Position numbers and translations under genes: made by a program. Shown piece by piece: positions 50,132 to 58,979 of a stretch of 60,830 nt of DNA. How positions within the stretch are numbered: position 1 is the first letter of the stretch; each line of letters begins with the position of its first letter. Origin of the DNA: Acidimicrobiia bacterium (GTDB lineage: Bacteria > Actinomycetota > Acidimicrobiia > Actinomarinales > Actinomarinaceae); NCBI GenBank assembly GCA_028376655.1, contig JAONAZ010000006.1:1-60830 (forward strand), read 5' to 3'. The notes below the pieces were generated by a model, which was given only the letters and a program-made list of their open reading frames with translations, made no database searches and had not been told where the DNA came from.

Positions 50132-51199
50132 TTATAAGAATCTGCCCTTAAATACTTTGCCTATCTCCCCAGGTGAGATTTCTAAAACCTGGTTTCCAGA
50201 TCGAGTATATATTTTCTCAGTACCGGATTTAAGGCTTAAGCTAGCATATGAATACTGAACTTTTCTTGGTGGGACTGTTATTCTTACAACTTCTTTATCT
50301 TTTATATTGTCAAAAGAAAAAACTAATTCAAGAGACGAAAATTTATCAATAAAATCACTCACCCACTTTCTCCACGTTAATTCAAATTCATCTTTATTTT
50401 TTAAGCTTTTTATTTGTTGGTCTATCTGCCAACCAGTTATTTCTCCCCCATTTTTGCCATCTTGTAATCCGATTATTAATACACCTCCATCTGAGTTTCC
50501 AAAAGCACAAATTAATTTTAGTATTCCGTTTCTTACAGATTCTGATTTACCTGCAATGTATTTTTCATTTTTACCCTCTGCGACTTTTTTCATTTTATGT
50601 TCTTCTCTTTGATCCCAAAAACTTGTTTCTTTAAATTCGAGCCACTGGTTTTCATCTTTTGATGAAAGTACTAATGTCTCTGTATTTACGGTATTTAAAA
50701 ATCCACTAGTTTTCATTACAATTTTTAGCAGAGGATATAAAACAAATTCTGCATATATTTGAGATACGATAACTTTATCAATCTTACGAAGACCAACTGC
50801 AAAATAGCCCCCTTCTTCAACTGCTTGTATGTTGTTTTCAATTACTAATGATCTCAATTGAGTACTGTAATTTTTTAATTCATAAACAGACCTTTTATCT
50901 TTGATAATTTTTAGTCCATCACTAATTAGGGTAAATGGCTCAAGATAAACTTCTTCACTAAATTCCATGTCAGCCCACCAACTCATTGTTATATCTTCTA
51001 AGGTAACATGATTCTTGATCGCATCTAAAAAAAAAGGATTATCGATATAAATTTTGTAATTTTTAAAATTAATTTCAAACTCTGTCCCATTTAATATGGT
51101 TTTACTTGAAATATAAATATTATTTTTCTCATCTAAAGCTAAGCTATAATCGTCATTTTTAAAAAATGATAGGCCTGTTGATTGGTGTTCGTTTTTCAT
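50132..51199 (-). CDS. AlbA_2 (Schlafen-like AAA_4) DNA-binding domain protein
   Basis: ENQWLEFKETSFW...ILKLICAFGNSDGGVLIIGLQDGKNG. Confidence 0.82.
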   Translation of the reverse strand: MKNEHQSTGLSFFKNDDYSLALDEKNNIYISSKTILNGTEFEINFKNYKIYIDNPFFLDAIKNHVTLEDITMSWWADMEFSEEVYLEPFTLISDGLKIIKDKRSVYELKNYSTQLRSLVIENNIQAVEEGGYFAVGLRKIDKVIVSQIYAEFVLYPLLKIVMKTSGFLNTVNTETLVLSSKDENQWLEFKETSFWDQREEHKMKKVAEGKNEKYIAGKSESVRNGILKLICAFGNSDGGVLIIGLQDGKNGGEITGWQIDQQIKSLKNKDEFELTWRKWVSDFIDKFSSLELVFSFDNIKDKEVVRITVPPRKVQYSYASLSLKSGTEKIYTRSGNQVLEISPGEIGKVFKGRFL

Positions 51200-51262
51200 A
51201 AATGTTTTCTGAAACTATTATATATATATTCGAACTCAGGATGTATTACGTTTTTTAATCTT

Positions 51263-52081
51263 TTAATTTACATCATTTTTATTAATTATTGGAATTTCTG
51301 ATGTCATATTGTCTAAATTTTTTTGATACTCAGACTCTTTCTCTCTTATAACAGCCCCATCTGGATTAGAAATCATCCGTTCAAACTGGGGAACATCATG
51401 CTCTTTATACCACGTTGGAGGCTTTCCCCTTCTTGCCTTTAAATCCTCTGGTGGATTCTTCACTTCACGTATCCAACCATCAACATTCGTTAATTTATCT
51501 CTAAAATTGGCAGGATCAAGTTCAACCTCCCAAATAGTCTCATAAACATCTTGTATCTGACCTAAAGTGAAATAATCTGGTAAAAACCTTGTTGCTAGGC
51601 CACTAAATTCAAGGTTTCTACGTAGACGATTAGAGGCATCAGTTAAAATCTGCTCATGATCAAAAGCTAATTCAGGAATAGACCGCTGGATATACTTTCT
51701 TGGGATCTTAAACCATGCATAGTCAGAGCTTTCCTCTGTTAGAACTGGATCTTTATCAAAGGTATACACCCCAATAAAAGATGTAGTAACTACTCTCACT
51801 TTGTATTTGCCAACATCTCTTATGTCTCTTTTACTATCAGAGTATGTTCTCACCTGAGATAAATATGAAGGAGCAATACCTGTCTCTTCAACAAATTTAC
51901 GGAGAGCTGCATCTTCAACAGTTTCATCAACATTAACAAATCCTCCAGGGAGAGACCATTTATTCTTTTGGGGTGTAATGTTTCTTTTGATAAGTAAGAC
52001 TTTTAATGCACGTTCATCCCAATCTATCTTAAAACAAACGACGTTCACAGCATTCAGTGATAATGGGTATCTCTCAGTCAT
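51263..52081 (-). CDS. NrtR-like Nudix-related transcriptional regulator
   Basis: Nudix box GGFVNVDETVEDAALRKFVEETGI with RE changed to RK; C-term winged-helix-like YFTLGQIQDVYETIWEVELDPANFRDKL...GKPPTWYK. Confidence 0.83.
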   Translation of the reverse strand: MTERYPLSLNAVNVVCFKIDWDERALKVLLIKRNITPQKNKWSLPGGFVNVDETVEDAALRKFVEETGIAPSYLSQVRTYSDSKRDIRDVGKYKVRVVTTSFIGVYTFDKDPVLTEESSDYAWFKIPRKYIQRSIPELAFDHEQILTDASNRLRRNLEFSGLATRFLPDYFTLGQIQDVYETIWEVELDPANFRDKLTNVDGWIREVKNPPEDLKARRGKPPTWYKEHDVPQFERMISNPDGAVIREKESEYQKNLDNMTSEIPIINKNDVN

Positions 52082-52109
52082 GGAAATAAGTATACAAAGA
52101 ATGTCTTTA

Positions 52110-52124
52110 TAGTGCTATGTACTA
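52110..52124. promoter_or_regulatory. Palindromic operator candidate 1
   Basis: TAGTGCTATGTACTA. Confidence 0.5.
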
Positions 52125-52141
52125 AAAAACTTTAATATTAA

Positions 52142-52170
52142 TTGTACTAATCACCAAAAAGGTGTATATT
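52142..52170 (+). promoter_or_regulatory. Putative promoter TTGTAC-N17-TATATT for the 52200 operon
   Basis: Spacing 17 bp; predicted start lies within operator 2. Confidence 0.5.
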
Positions 52171-52172
52171 AA

Positions 52173-52187
52173 TAGTGACAAACACTA
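52173..52187. promoter_or_regulatory. Palindromic operator candidate 2
   Basis: TAGTGACAAACACTA, perfect TAGTG/CACTA arms; centre 63 bp from operator 1. Confidence 0.55.
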
Positions 52188-52199
52188 AAAAGGGCTAAG

Positions 52200-52442
52200 A
52201 TGACGAGACTACAAACTCCTTACAGATCGACGCTATGTTGGTCTGCGTTCAACGGGACTCCATGCTTATGTCATAAGTGTTGGAGTTGTAAAAGAAAAAT
52301 GAAATATCACACAACAGAGCAAGCTGCACGGATTGCATTACGAGCTAGTAGGCGTACTAATTCACTTATACACTCCTACCCTTGTTCCTACTGTGACTCA
52401 TTTCATATTGGTCATGTAGGAAGAAGACAACAATGGCAGTAG
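52200..52442 (+). CDS. Small Cys/His-rich protein (zinc-ribbon-like)
   Basis: CLCHKCWSCKRKMKYHTTEQAARIALRASRR...YPCSYCDSFHIGHVG. Confidence 0.65.
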   Translation: MTRLQTPYRSTLCWSAFNGTPCLCHKCWSCKRKMKYHTTEQAARIALRASRRTNSLIHSYPCSYCDSFHIGHVGRRQQWQ

Positions 52443-53050
52443 TTAATCTCCTTGGCGACAGCATTATTGATAATAAGATTTATGTTGGCCCCCATGAACT
52501 TAGTGTTACGGAACATTTACATAATCTATCTGATGATGTTATCAACTCGATTGCAGTTGATGGCCATACAACAAAAGATGTAATTCATGCTCAACTAGAT
52601 TTACTTCCACAATACTCCACACATCAAGTCCTCTCCATTGGGGGTAATGATCTTTTACAAAATATATATTTTTTAAAAAATCAGGAACGATTAACAACAA
52701 ATGAGGTTTTTGAACAAGCTGTTGGGATTATGGCGCCAATTAAACGAAGGTATCAGACCATTGTAGAAAAACTGTCACTGCAAGATTCTAATATTTTGTT
52801 ATGTACAGTTTATGAAGGAAATCTATTGAACGACCCCCTATTATATGATATTGCTCTTTCATCTAAGGCAATGGTCTCGATGCTGAATGATATCGTCTAC
52901 TCCACTGCAAATACCTATAATGCTCAAGTTTTAGAGCTGAGAACTATTTTCACAATGCCAAAAGATTATGCAAACCCCATTGAGCCATCACATATTGGTG
53001 GGTCAAAGTTTGCATTAGAGATAAATGATTGGATTCAACAGAGTGCTTAA
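52433..53050 (+). CDS. SGNH/GDSL hydrolase family protein
   Basis: NLLGDSIIDN (GDS block), LSIGGNDLLQN (GxND block), IEPSHIGGSK (xxH block). Confidence 0.8.
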   Translation: MAVVNLLGDSIIDNKIYVGPHELSVTEHLHNLSDDVINSIAVDGHTTKDVIHAQLDLLPQYSTHQVLSIGGNDLLQNIYFLKNQERLTTNEVFEQAVGIMAPIKRRYQTIVEKLSLQDSNILLCTVYEGNLLNDPLLYDIALSSKAMVSMLNDIVYSTANTYNAQVLELRTIFTMPKDYANPIEPSHIGGSKFALEINDWIQQSA

Positions 53051-54524
53051 GACCTTATCTGTTTACTTTATGGCATCGGTATGGATTGGAAGTTGGGGTT
53101 TTTTTGCAGTAGATGAAGTCAGTGCCTCTATTACTCATATATTAGAAACAAATGGTACTCAAATAAGTTCTGTCCTTAAACCTGGTTATGTCATGCATGA
53201 AAAAAATGGTGTGAAGTTTATGATCAAAAGAGAAACTGCAGAGGCCTTAGGAGTAGTCACCCTTGATATGGAGTGTGATAGTCCAGAGTTTTGGGACAAT
53301 ATTGAATATGGAGTCGATCTAGAAACCCTAGAATTTGTTGTAGATTTCAATAATCTCAACTACAGAGATTATAAGATACAAAATCTTTATGTAGTAACTG
53401 AACCCTACTCTCCTGATGCTGCCGATTGGAACCATAGTACCAAAGGTTTCGAATTTCATAATTTTACAAAAACTTTAGTACCTCACAATAACGATATTGC
53501 GAAAGTTCGCCTGCCGTTAAATAAATCAAACTTCGCCTCATTGGAGAAAACCTATCCCTTAGATATAAAAATTGAAGCAACCAGTACGGGGACTTCTACT
53601 CCAGTTGCCTGCGTCAAAGAAGAAGTGTCGAGGATTCCAGTTGAGAAATTTGCAGACTTTGCAAATATGGAGCCATTTTTTGCTGACGGCATTTTTCAGC
53701 CTTATGATATTGAAAGTTTACAAGTAGAGGCTTATGGAGAAGATGCTTTTATAGAAAAGTTTATGGAGTATCAGGACTTGAGAAAATCTGGACAAGACCT
53801 TCCATCATTAGAAGCTGCATTGGCTTTGCTTGGCAAGAATCTGATTTTCGAACCAAGTAATGAAGGTGATTTTAAGTGGGAAGACCAGCCTGTCAGTTAT
53901 AAACTACTCAGGAATAAAAAAACAGTCATTGGCCTTTATGGCGATGTTGTTAAGTCCGATCTTGAAGATGTAAATAAAATGATACAGGTTTTACACGTTG
54001 TAGCTCCTGGTCTAGATATTTCATACTCCAGTGAAACAAAAGATGTTACCCTACCAATTCACTTTACTCAGTGCAAAGATAAGCTCGGCAAGCACATAGG
54101 TTGCAAGACTGAGGGTTTTGTAGGTGTTTACTTTACGAGTTACAAAGATTACGTCTGGGTTGATAGCAGTAAACGTGGTGACTATCGTTCCCATATAATT
54201 ATTCATGAAATTGGCCATGCTCTTGGATTGGGGCACAATCTCTGTTGGACATCAGCAATGACCTATGAGTTTGAAGGACCACAGGTTCCATACTTAAGTC
54301 ATATTGATTTAATGCAGCTACAAATCTTGTACCATCCGGATTTAACACCTACCTCAAAAAGTTACAAACCTGCAAAAAGATCCCTAGGGAGACAAGAGGT
54401 AATAAACAAATTGGGTCTTTCAGAAGAGCGGGTTTCATATTATGAAGACAATATTGAGGAAGCATGTTATCAGAAGCCTGGGGCATATGATTATCTCATT
54501 GACATGCAGATAGGAAAAAAGTAA
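53025..54524 (+). CDS. Matrixin-like zinc metallopeptidase, secreted/membrane-anchored
   Basis: HIIIHEIGHALGLGHN (HExxHxxGxxH), following Met AMTYEF; N-terminal hydrophobic segment. Confidence 0.85.
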   Translation: MIGFNRVLKTLSVYFMASVWIGSWGFFAVDEVSASITHILETNGTQISSVLKPGYVMHEKNGVKFMIKRETAEALGVVTLDMECDSPEFWDNIEYGVDLETLEFVVDFNNLNYRDYKIQNLYVVTEPYSPDAADWNHSTKGFEFHNFTKTLVPHNNDIAKVRLPLNKSNFASLEKTYPLDIKIEATSTGTSTPVACVKEEVSRIPVEKFADFANMEPFFADGIFQPYDIESLQVEAYGEDAFIEKFMEYQDLRKSGQDLPSLEAALALLGKNLIFEPSNEGDFKWEDQPVSYKLLRNKKTVIGLYGDVVKSDLEDVNKMIQVLHVVAPGLDISYSSETKDVTLPIHFTQCKDKLGKHIGCKTEGFVGVYFTSYKDYVWVDSSKRGDYRSHIIIHEIGHALGLGHNLCWTSAMTYEFEGPQVPYLSHIDLMQLQILYHPDLTPTSKSYKPAKRSLGRQEVINKLGLSEERVSYYEDNIEEACYQKPGAYDYLIDMQIGKK

Positions 54525-54734
54525 GTGGGGGTATTCGATAAGGACTCGGAGGAAAATAGTTTTATTCGAAATTTACATCTTCTTTCTTTTGGTAAGGAGA
54601 TTGAAGAGACCTTTAATTTAGTTTGTGGAATGTGTGAAAAACCTTTTTTTACAAGTGAACAAGGAGTCGATCTTTGTAGCGAATGTCATGAACATATCCA
54701 AGAGTTGATTGATGAATTTAAGAATGATTGTTAA
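54525..54734 (+). CDS. Small CxxC/CxxC protein (zinc-ribbon-like), GTG start
   Basis: LVCGMCEKPFFTSEQGVDLCSECHEH; starts directly after the matrixin stop codon. Confidence 0.6.
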   Translation: MGVFDKDSEENSFIRNLHLLSFGKEIEETFNLVCGMCEKPFFTSEQGVDLCSECHEHIQELIDEFKNDC

Positions 54735-55177
54735 TGAAAAGCATTGAAGCTAAAGTACTAAAATCTCTTATCTTTACTACCTCTTTTTTGTTTTGCTATC
54801 AGTTAATCTTTTCTCTTTTTATACCATTTATAGCACCGCAAGAATCATTAAATGATTTTAGGTTCATAGGCTTTGTTGTTACCTTTTTTGGTCTCCACAC
54901 TTTTTTTGCACTGTGTACATTTATATCTTCGAGATTGCCTGCAAATGATAAATTAAGCTTAATTACACTTGGGGCATCTATTTTTATACCTGCAATCTAT
55001 TTAATACTTAACATTAATTATTTATCTACCCTCGATATATCTACCTTCATTGTTATTTTATTCTCTTCACTGATTTTTGATTTTATTAGAAAAGATGCAG
55101 AAGGAAATACTGTAAGAAAATATATTAAGGTGCTCATAAATCCTTTTTATCTAGATGATGGAGATATGCAATTTTAA
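54728..55177 (+). CDS. Hypothetical multi-TM membrane protein
   Basis: Four hydrophobic segments; overlaps upstream gene. Confidence 0.6.
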   Translation: MLMKSIEAKVLKSLIFTTSFLFCYQLIFSLFIPFIAPQESLNDFRFIGFVVTFFGLHTFFALCTFISSRLPANDKLSLITLGASIFIPAIYLILNINYLSTLDISTFIVILFSSLIFDFIRKDAEGNTVRKYIKVLINPFYLDDGDMQF

Positions 55178-55230
55178 GATGACATATAACCTCTATAAAA
55201 ATGTCACTTCCTAGGGTTATGGTTTAGTTT

Positions 55231-55500
55231 ATGGAAGATGAACAAAAAGAAATATTAGATGGAGTAATTGTTGATATCAGTAAATTCAGTTTTGAAAAGA
55301 GAAAGGAACTCCTAAGTTTTTCAGAAAAAATTACAGAAAAATTTCCTGGAAACCAACCACTCTCATTCAAATGGGTTGACGAAGATCCCTTTGCGCCAGA
55401 AGAAATTTTACATATTGCCACATGTGATGATGGTTTTGTAGATGCAGACAACACAGAACTTTATGAATACATATATGACTTGATGCATCCATTTGTATGA
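55231..55500 (+). CDS. Hypothetical protein (89 aa)
   Basis: Complete ORF on the same strand; antisense ORF 55224-55454 judged less likely. Confidence 0.5.
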   Translation: MEDEQKEILDGVIVDISKFSFEKRKELLSFSEKITEKFPGNQPLSFKWVDEDPFAPEEILHIATCDDGFVDADNTELYEYIYDLMHPFV

Positions 55501-55542
55501 ACAAAGATTATAAAATTGTTATTTATTGTTAAAGTTTAAATT

Positions 55543-56502
55543 ATGAGGAAATTAATTCTACTTTTACTTTTAGTATCTTGCTCGTCCGGAGCACTTCAAA
55601 ATGAGGAACCCTCAAATGCTACGGAGACTCCAACTTCCACAACTATTATTAATGACACTACTACAACAACCTTTTCATCCATTCAAGAAAAAGTAACTAG
55701 GACATATCGTGGTGTTCTTAGAAGTTCTATGTATCAAAATATTCCAATAGTGTATACAAGTGTGGAGTCATTTGAGCAAAAAAAGATAGAACCTGAACAC
55801 GAGTATTTAGAGTATTTTTTCTACGATATACGAATTCCAGTGATTAATGATGCTGTAGCCTGCTCAGATGTTGTAAACAGAAAAATTGAAACAATTGTAA
55901 GTAGGCTTGTTGCGGAAAAAAAATCAATCTTGAATTCCACTAACCCCATGGAGGCTGAAGAAGAATGGGGTGGGTTTGGAGAATATCTAACTATAAAATA
56001 TGATATTGTTGAGATTTCTGATGACGTCATATCAATATTTATTTCAAATGAAACTTACAGCTGGGGAGCAGCTCACTTTGTGTCTTACACGGAACCAATA
56101 AATATTTCTGTAAACGACTGCACAGACTTAGATGTTTTTCAATTATTTGATACCTCAAATGATGAATATCAAAAGACAATAACTTTAGAAATGCAGAATC
56201 AGATCTGCGCAGTCTTAACTGCTGAAGAATGTAGTGATTTATTAAAATTTACACAACCATTTCCTTCATTAGAGGATTTAACAAAATGTTGTAGCGCTAT
56301 AGGAATATCTAGATTTGGAATTTTTGTTCAATTTTGGGAATATGAGATTAGTAGTTTCTCGGAAGGTTCTGAGTTAATTTTAGTACCTTGGTATTACCTC
56401 TCAGAGGTTATTGATAGGAATGGAAGCTATTCAGAAATTTTAGAAAGCTTTAGCAAGCAAACGTGGATTAATTCTGTCTTTGAGCCAGAGTGGAATTTTT
56501 AA
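55543..56502 (+). CDS. Thr-rich lipoprotein, possible DUF3298/RsiV-like domain
   Basis: Lipobox LLLVSCSS, TETPTSTTIINDTTTTTFSS stalk, ETYSWGAAHFVSYTEPINI...DLDVFQLF. Confidence 0.7.
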   Translation: MRKLILLLLLVSCSSGALQNEEPSNATETPTSTTIINDTTTTTFSSIQEKVTRTYRGVLRSSMYQNIPIVYTSVESFEQKKIEPEHEYLEYFFYDIRIPVINDAVACSDVVNRKIETIVSRLVAEKKSILNSTNPMEAEEEWGGFGEYLTIKYDIVEISDDVISIFISNETYSWGAAHFVSYTEPINISVNDCTDLDVFQLFDTSNDEYQKTITLEMQNQICAVLTAEECSDLLKFTQPFPSLEDLTKCCSAIGISRFGIFVQFWEYEISSFSEGSELILVPWYYLSEVIDRNGSYSEILESFSKQTWINSVFEPEWNF

Positions 56503-56529
56503 TTTAAATCAATATTTGATAAAAATTTT

Positions 56530-56580
56530 CTTCCCTTACAAGGAAGAAGTCACAGGTTCAAATCCTGGCTCACTCCAGCA
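56530..56580 (+). repeat. tRNA 3'-fragment repeat B (tRNA-Val-like, CTTACAA loop)
   Basis: CTTCCCTTACAAGGAAGAAGTCACAGGTTCAAATCCTG identical to repeat C over 38 nt; no 5' half. Confidence 0.85.
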
Positions 56581-56621
56581 CCCGATTTTCTTATTGATCC
56601 AATTACTATAAAGCAAGTTCC

Positions 56622-56645
56622 TAGTGGTTTTTGTAGTGGTTATTT
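56622..56645 (+). repeat. 12-bp tandem direct repeat downstream of fragment B
   Basis: TAGTGGTTTTTG TAGTGGTTATTT. Confidence 0.5.
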
Positions 56646-56695
56646 GTATCTTTCTCAGAGGCATAATCAGTAGTATTTTTTATTAACGTATAAAC

Positions 56696-56720
56696 AAAAG
56701 GGGAACTCACACATTCCCCT
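56696..56720 (-). terminator. Possible terminator hairpin downstream of the SDR gene
   Basis: AGGGGAA/TTCCCCT 7-bp stem, 8-nt loop, short T run on the minus strand. Confidence 0.4.
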
Positions 56721-56898
56721 CTCTAAAGTCAAAGACCTTCTATCGATAAATAGCTAGGTCGTAACTCTACTTCAAATTATACCCACCTTAGAAACCATAG
56801 AAAGTAGGGTAAAATTTAGTAAATTAAAACTCATAAATATTAAATAATCTTATCAAGTAATGTCTTCAGTTTTTTTCTATAAATGTTTGTGCAGTGTT

Positions 56899-57780
56899 TT
56901 AAAAGTGCTGTAAACCTAGTTCTGTTTTTAGTAAAGTGCGAAAATCATCTAATTCACTTTGACTAACTGAGTAATTTTCTATAACTTTTGGATTTCCTTT
57001 AAAAGCAGAACCAGAACCTTTTGGACCAATGTAGTCTCCATTTTTTACCTCACTAGAAAGGACACCCATTAATTGTGAGAGTGCACCTTGGTGAATTGTC
57101 ATCCCAAAAAATTTCATCACGTATACCCAAAAAGGCCCACTTATACCCACTCCACCCATCTTGCGAGTGTTTATTTGTAGTTGCGAAGCAGTACCTCCAG
57201 GATGCGCTGCGATTGATAAAGCATCAATATCTTGTTCTCTGAAATATTGAGCTAACGCTTTGGCGTAATATACATCTCCTAATTTTGAATTGGAGTACGA
57301 CTGCCAAGGTCGGTATTCTTTTGTTAGTTTTAGCATTTGTTTTTGGAGTGGTCGTCCAGAATTACTTGCCACACTGCTTAAGGATATAACGCGAGCATCT
57401 GGCGTAGTTTTAATAAGTGGAACTAATAAGTCGGCAAGTAGTGCGTGTCCAAGAACATTGACACCAATTTGCATCTCATAGCCTTCTTTAGTTTCACTGG
57501 GAGGTGTAGCCATCAATCCTGCATTTAACATTAAGACATTTAATTGTTTTTCTTTATTTAAAACATATGTAGCACATTCTCGTATAGAGTCAAAAGAAGA
57601 GAGGTCGCAGTGAACATACTCAACCTGATCTCTTAATTGTGGATCAAAAGACTTAATTGCTTCAAGTGTTTTTTCCTCTGAACGACAGGCCATATATATG
57701 TAATAACCTTCTTTAAGTAATTTTTGTGTGCTTGCATAACCTAGTCCAGAATTTGCTCCTGTAATTATTCCTATTTTCAC
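56899..57780 (-). CDS. Short-chain dehydrogenase/reductase
   Basis: GIITGANSGLGYAS, LNAGLMATP, SYSNSKLGDVYYAK (YxxxK-like). Confidence 0.9.
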   Translation of the reverse strand: MKIGIITGANSGLGYASTQKLLKEGYYIYMACRSEEKTLEAIKSFDPQLRDQVEYVHCDLSSFDSIRECATYVLNKEKQLNVLMLNAGLMATPPSETKEGYEMQIGVNVLGHALLADLLVPLIKTTPDARVISLSSVASNSGRPLQKQMLKLTKEYRPWQSYSNSKLGDVYYAKALAQYFREQDIDALSIAAHPGGTASQLQINTRKMGGVGISGPFWVYVMKFFGMTIHQGALSQLMGVLSSEVKNGDYIGPKGSGSAFKGNPKVIENYSVSQSELDDFRTLLKTELGLQHF

Positions 57781-57866
57781 TATGTAAATATATATTCATC
57801 AGGTTTATATATATTTAGATTTTTTTCGGTACATCAAGTAAATCGGCGATAAGCTTATGTTTATTG

Positions 57867-57900
57867 TGGCCAGAGGCAGAATCGAACTGCCGACCCCTTG
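57867..57900 (-). pseudogene. tRNA 3'-fragment E (Phe/Met-like 3' end), minus strand
   Basis: Reverse: CAAGGGGTCGGCAGTTCGATTCTGCCTCTGGCCA; no GGCCAGA 5' acceptor strand nearby. Confidence 0.6.
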
Positions 57901-58004
57901 TTTTTGAGATAGAGGCTAATCTTCTAACTTTTCTTTACTGTCTTGTCAGTAAATCTATATTGTAAATTACTGAAAAAAAGAGATTAGACCTAAAATATTT
58001 ATTT

Positions 58005-58127
58005 ATGAATATAGATAAAATTCTCATTGGTGCAGTTATTGTTTTAATAATTTGCTTTCTTATTTATATTTCTTTTGCATTGATATCAATACCTTTTGTA
58101 ATACTGTTCTCATTATTTACTCCATAA
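58005..58127 (+). CDS. Possible 40-aa membrane microprotein
   Basis: MNIDKILIGAVIVLIICFLIYISFALISIPFVILFSLFTP*. Confidence 0.35.
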   Translation: MNIDKILIGAVIVLIICFLIYISFALISIPFVILFSLFTP

Positions 58128-58226
58128 GCAATAGTCAGTAAGGTAACCATTACAAGTAGGAACCTTATCTTGATACATTAAAAATCTTTTATTACACATC
58201 CCACAAATCTTTTTCTTATCAGCCAA
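58113..58226 (-). CDS. Possible 37-aa Cys-rich zinc-ribbon microprotein (TTG start)
   Basis: MADKKKICGMCNKRFLMYQDKVPTCNGYLTDYCLWSK*; CGMC resembles the 54525 protein. Confidence 0.35.
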   Translation of the reverse strand: MADKKKICGMCNKRFLMYQDKVPTCNGYLTDYCLWSK

Positions 58227-58288
58227 TTAACACCCAAAATGTAGACAAACAGATGCGTTTACTTGAGTTTGTGATAATATTTAATTTA

Positions 58289-58573
58289 ATGAAAACAACA
58301 AAACCAAATCTAGAAGAGCGCACAGTTGATTTTAATGGAAGAGAAATCAAAGTATCCAATTGGTGGAATTGGAAACTCCAAGGTGCTGCTGACCTTTATC
58401 TAGATGGTGAACACTTAGATCAAAACAAAGATAAAATTGCTACCGGCAAAAAAGTATCTCTTTCTAAATATGATATATCTGAAGACATTAAATCTATTGA
58501 AGTATATGTATCATTCTTTTTTAAACTTAAATTTAAGATTCTTGTAAATGGAAATATTATCTATCAAGATTAA
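58289..58573 (+). CDS. Hypothetical protein (about 94 aa)
   Basis: Likely start MKTTKPNLEERTVDFNGREIKV inside the ORF-track entry at 58253. Confidence 0.5.
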   Translation: MKTTKPNLEERTVDFNGREIKVSNWWNWKLQGAADLYLDGEHLDQNKDKIATGKKVSLSKYDISEDIKSIEVYVSFFFKLKFKILVNGNIIYQD

Positions 58574-58968
58574 ATACGATCAACTCTCCCTCTAAAAATT
58601 CTTACTAAAAAGCTTTCCTTGTCTTTAATAGGGTTATAAGATTTGTTATTTTTTTCAATTTCTTTCACGACAACTTCTTCAGAGTCAAATTTTTCAAACT
58701 CCTGTAAAGTTTCTTCATCGTAAATATCTTTATCTTCTTCCATAGTCTCTTTAGAGCCATCATCACTACTAGGTGTTTTTGAACTTCTGAAAATACCTGA
58801 GAGGAAGAATACAATCACTAAACCCCCTATTGCACCACCAATACTCTCACCAGAAAAGGTTCCGGATAAAATATCATTAATTATTCCAGAGACAATGGAG
58901 AAGAGTAGGAATATAGAGAAAAATCTTCTAATTACTTTAGAAAGAGAGAGTTTTGGTTTTTTGTTCAT
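58570..58968 (-). CDS. Hypothetical membrane protein with acidic cytoplasmic segment
   Basis: Two hydrophobic segments then an acidic tail. Confidence 0.5.
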   Translation of the reverse strand: MNKKPKLSLSKVIRRFFSIFLLFSIVSGIINDILSGTFSGESIGGAIGGLVIVFFLSGIFRSSKTPSSDDGSKETMEEDKDIYDEETLQEFEKFDSEEVVVKEIEKNNKSYNPIKDKESFLVRIFRGRVDRI

Positions 58969-58979
58969 CTAAATATAAC

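Noticed and set aside
55224-55454. Minus-strand ORF overlapping 55231-55500
   Set aside because: Antisense to a better-placed plus-strand ORF; Ser-rich low-complexity translation typical of antisense frames.
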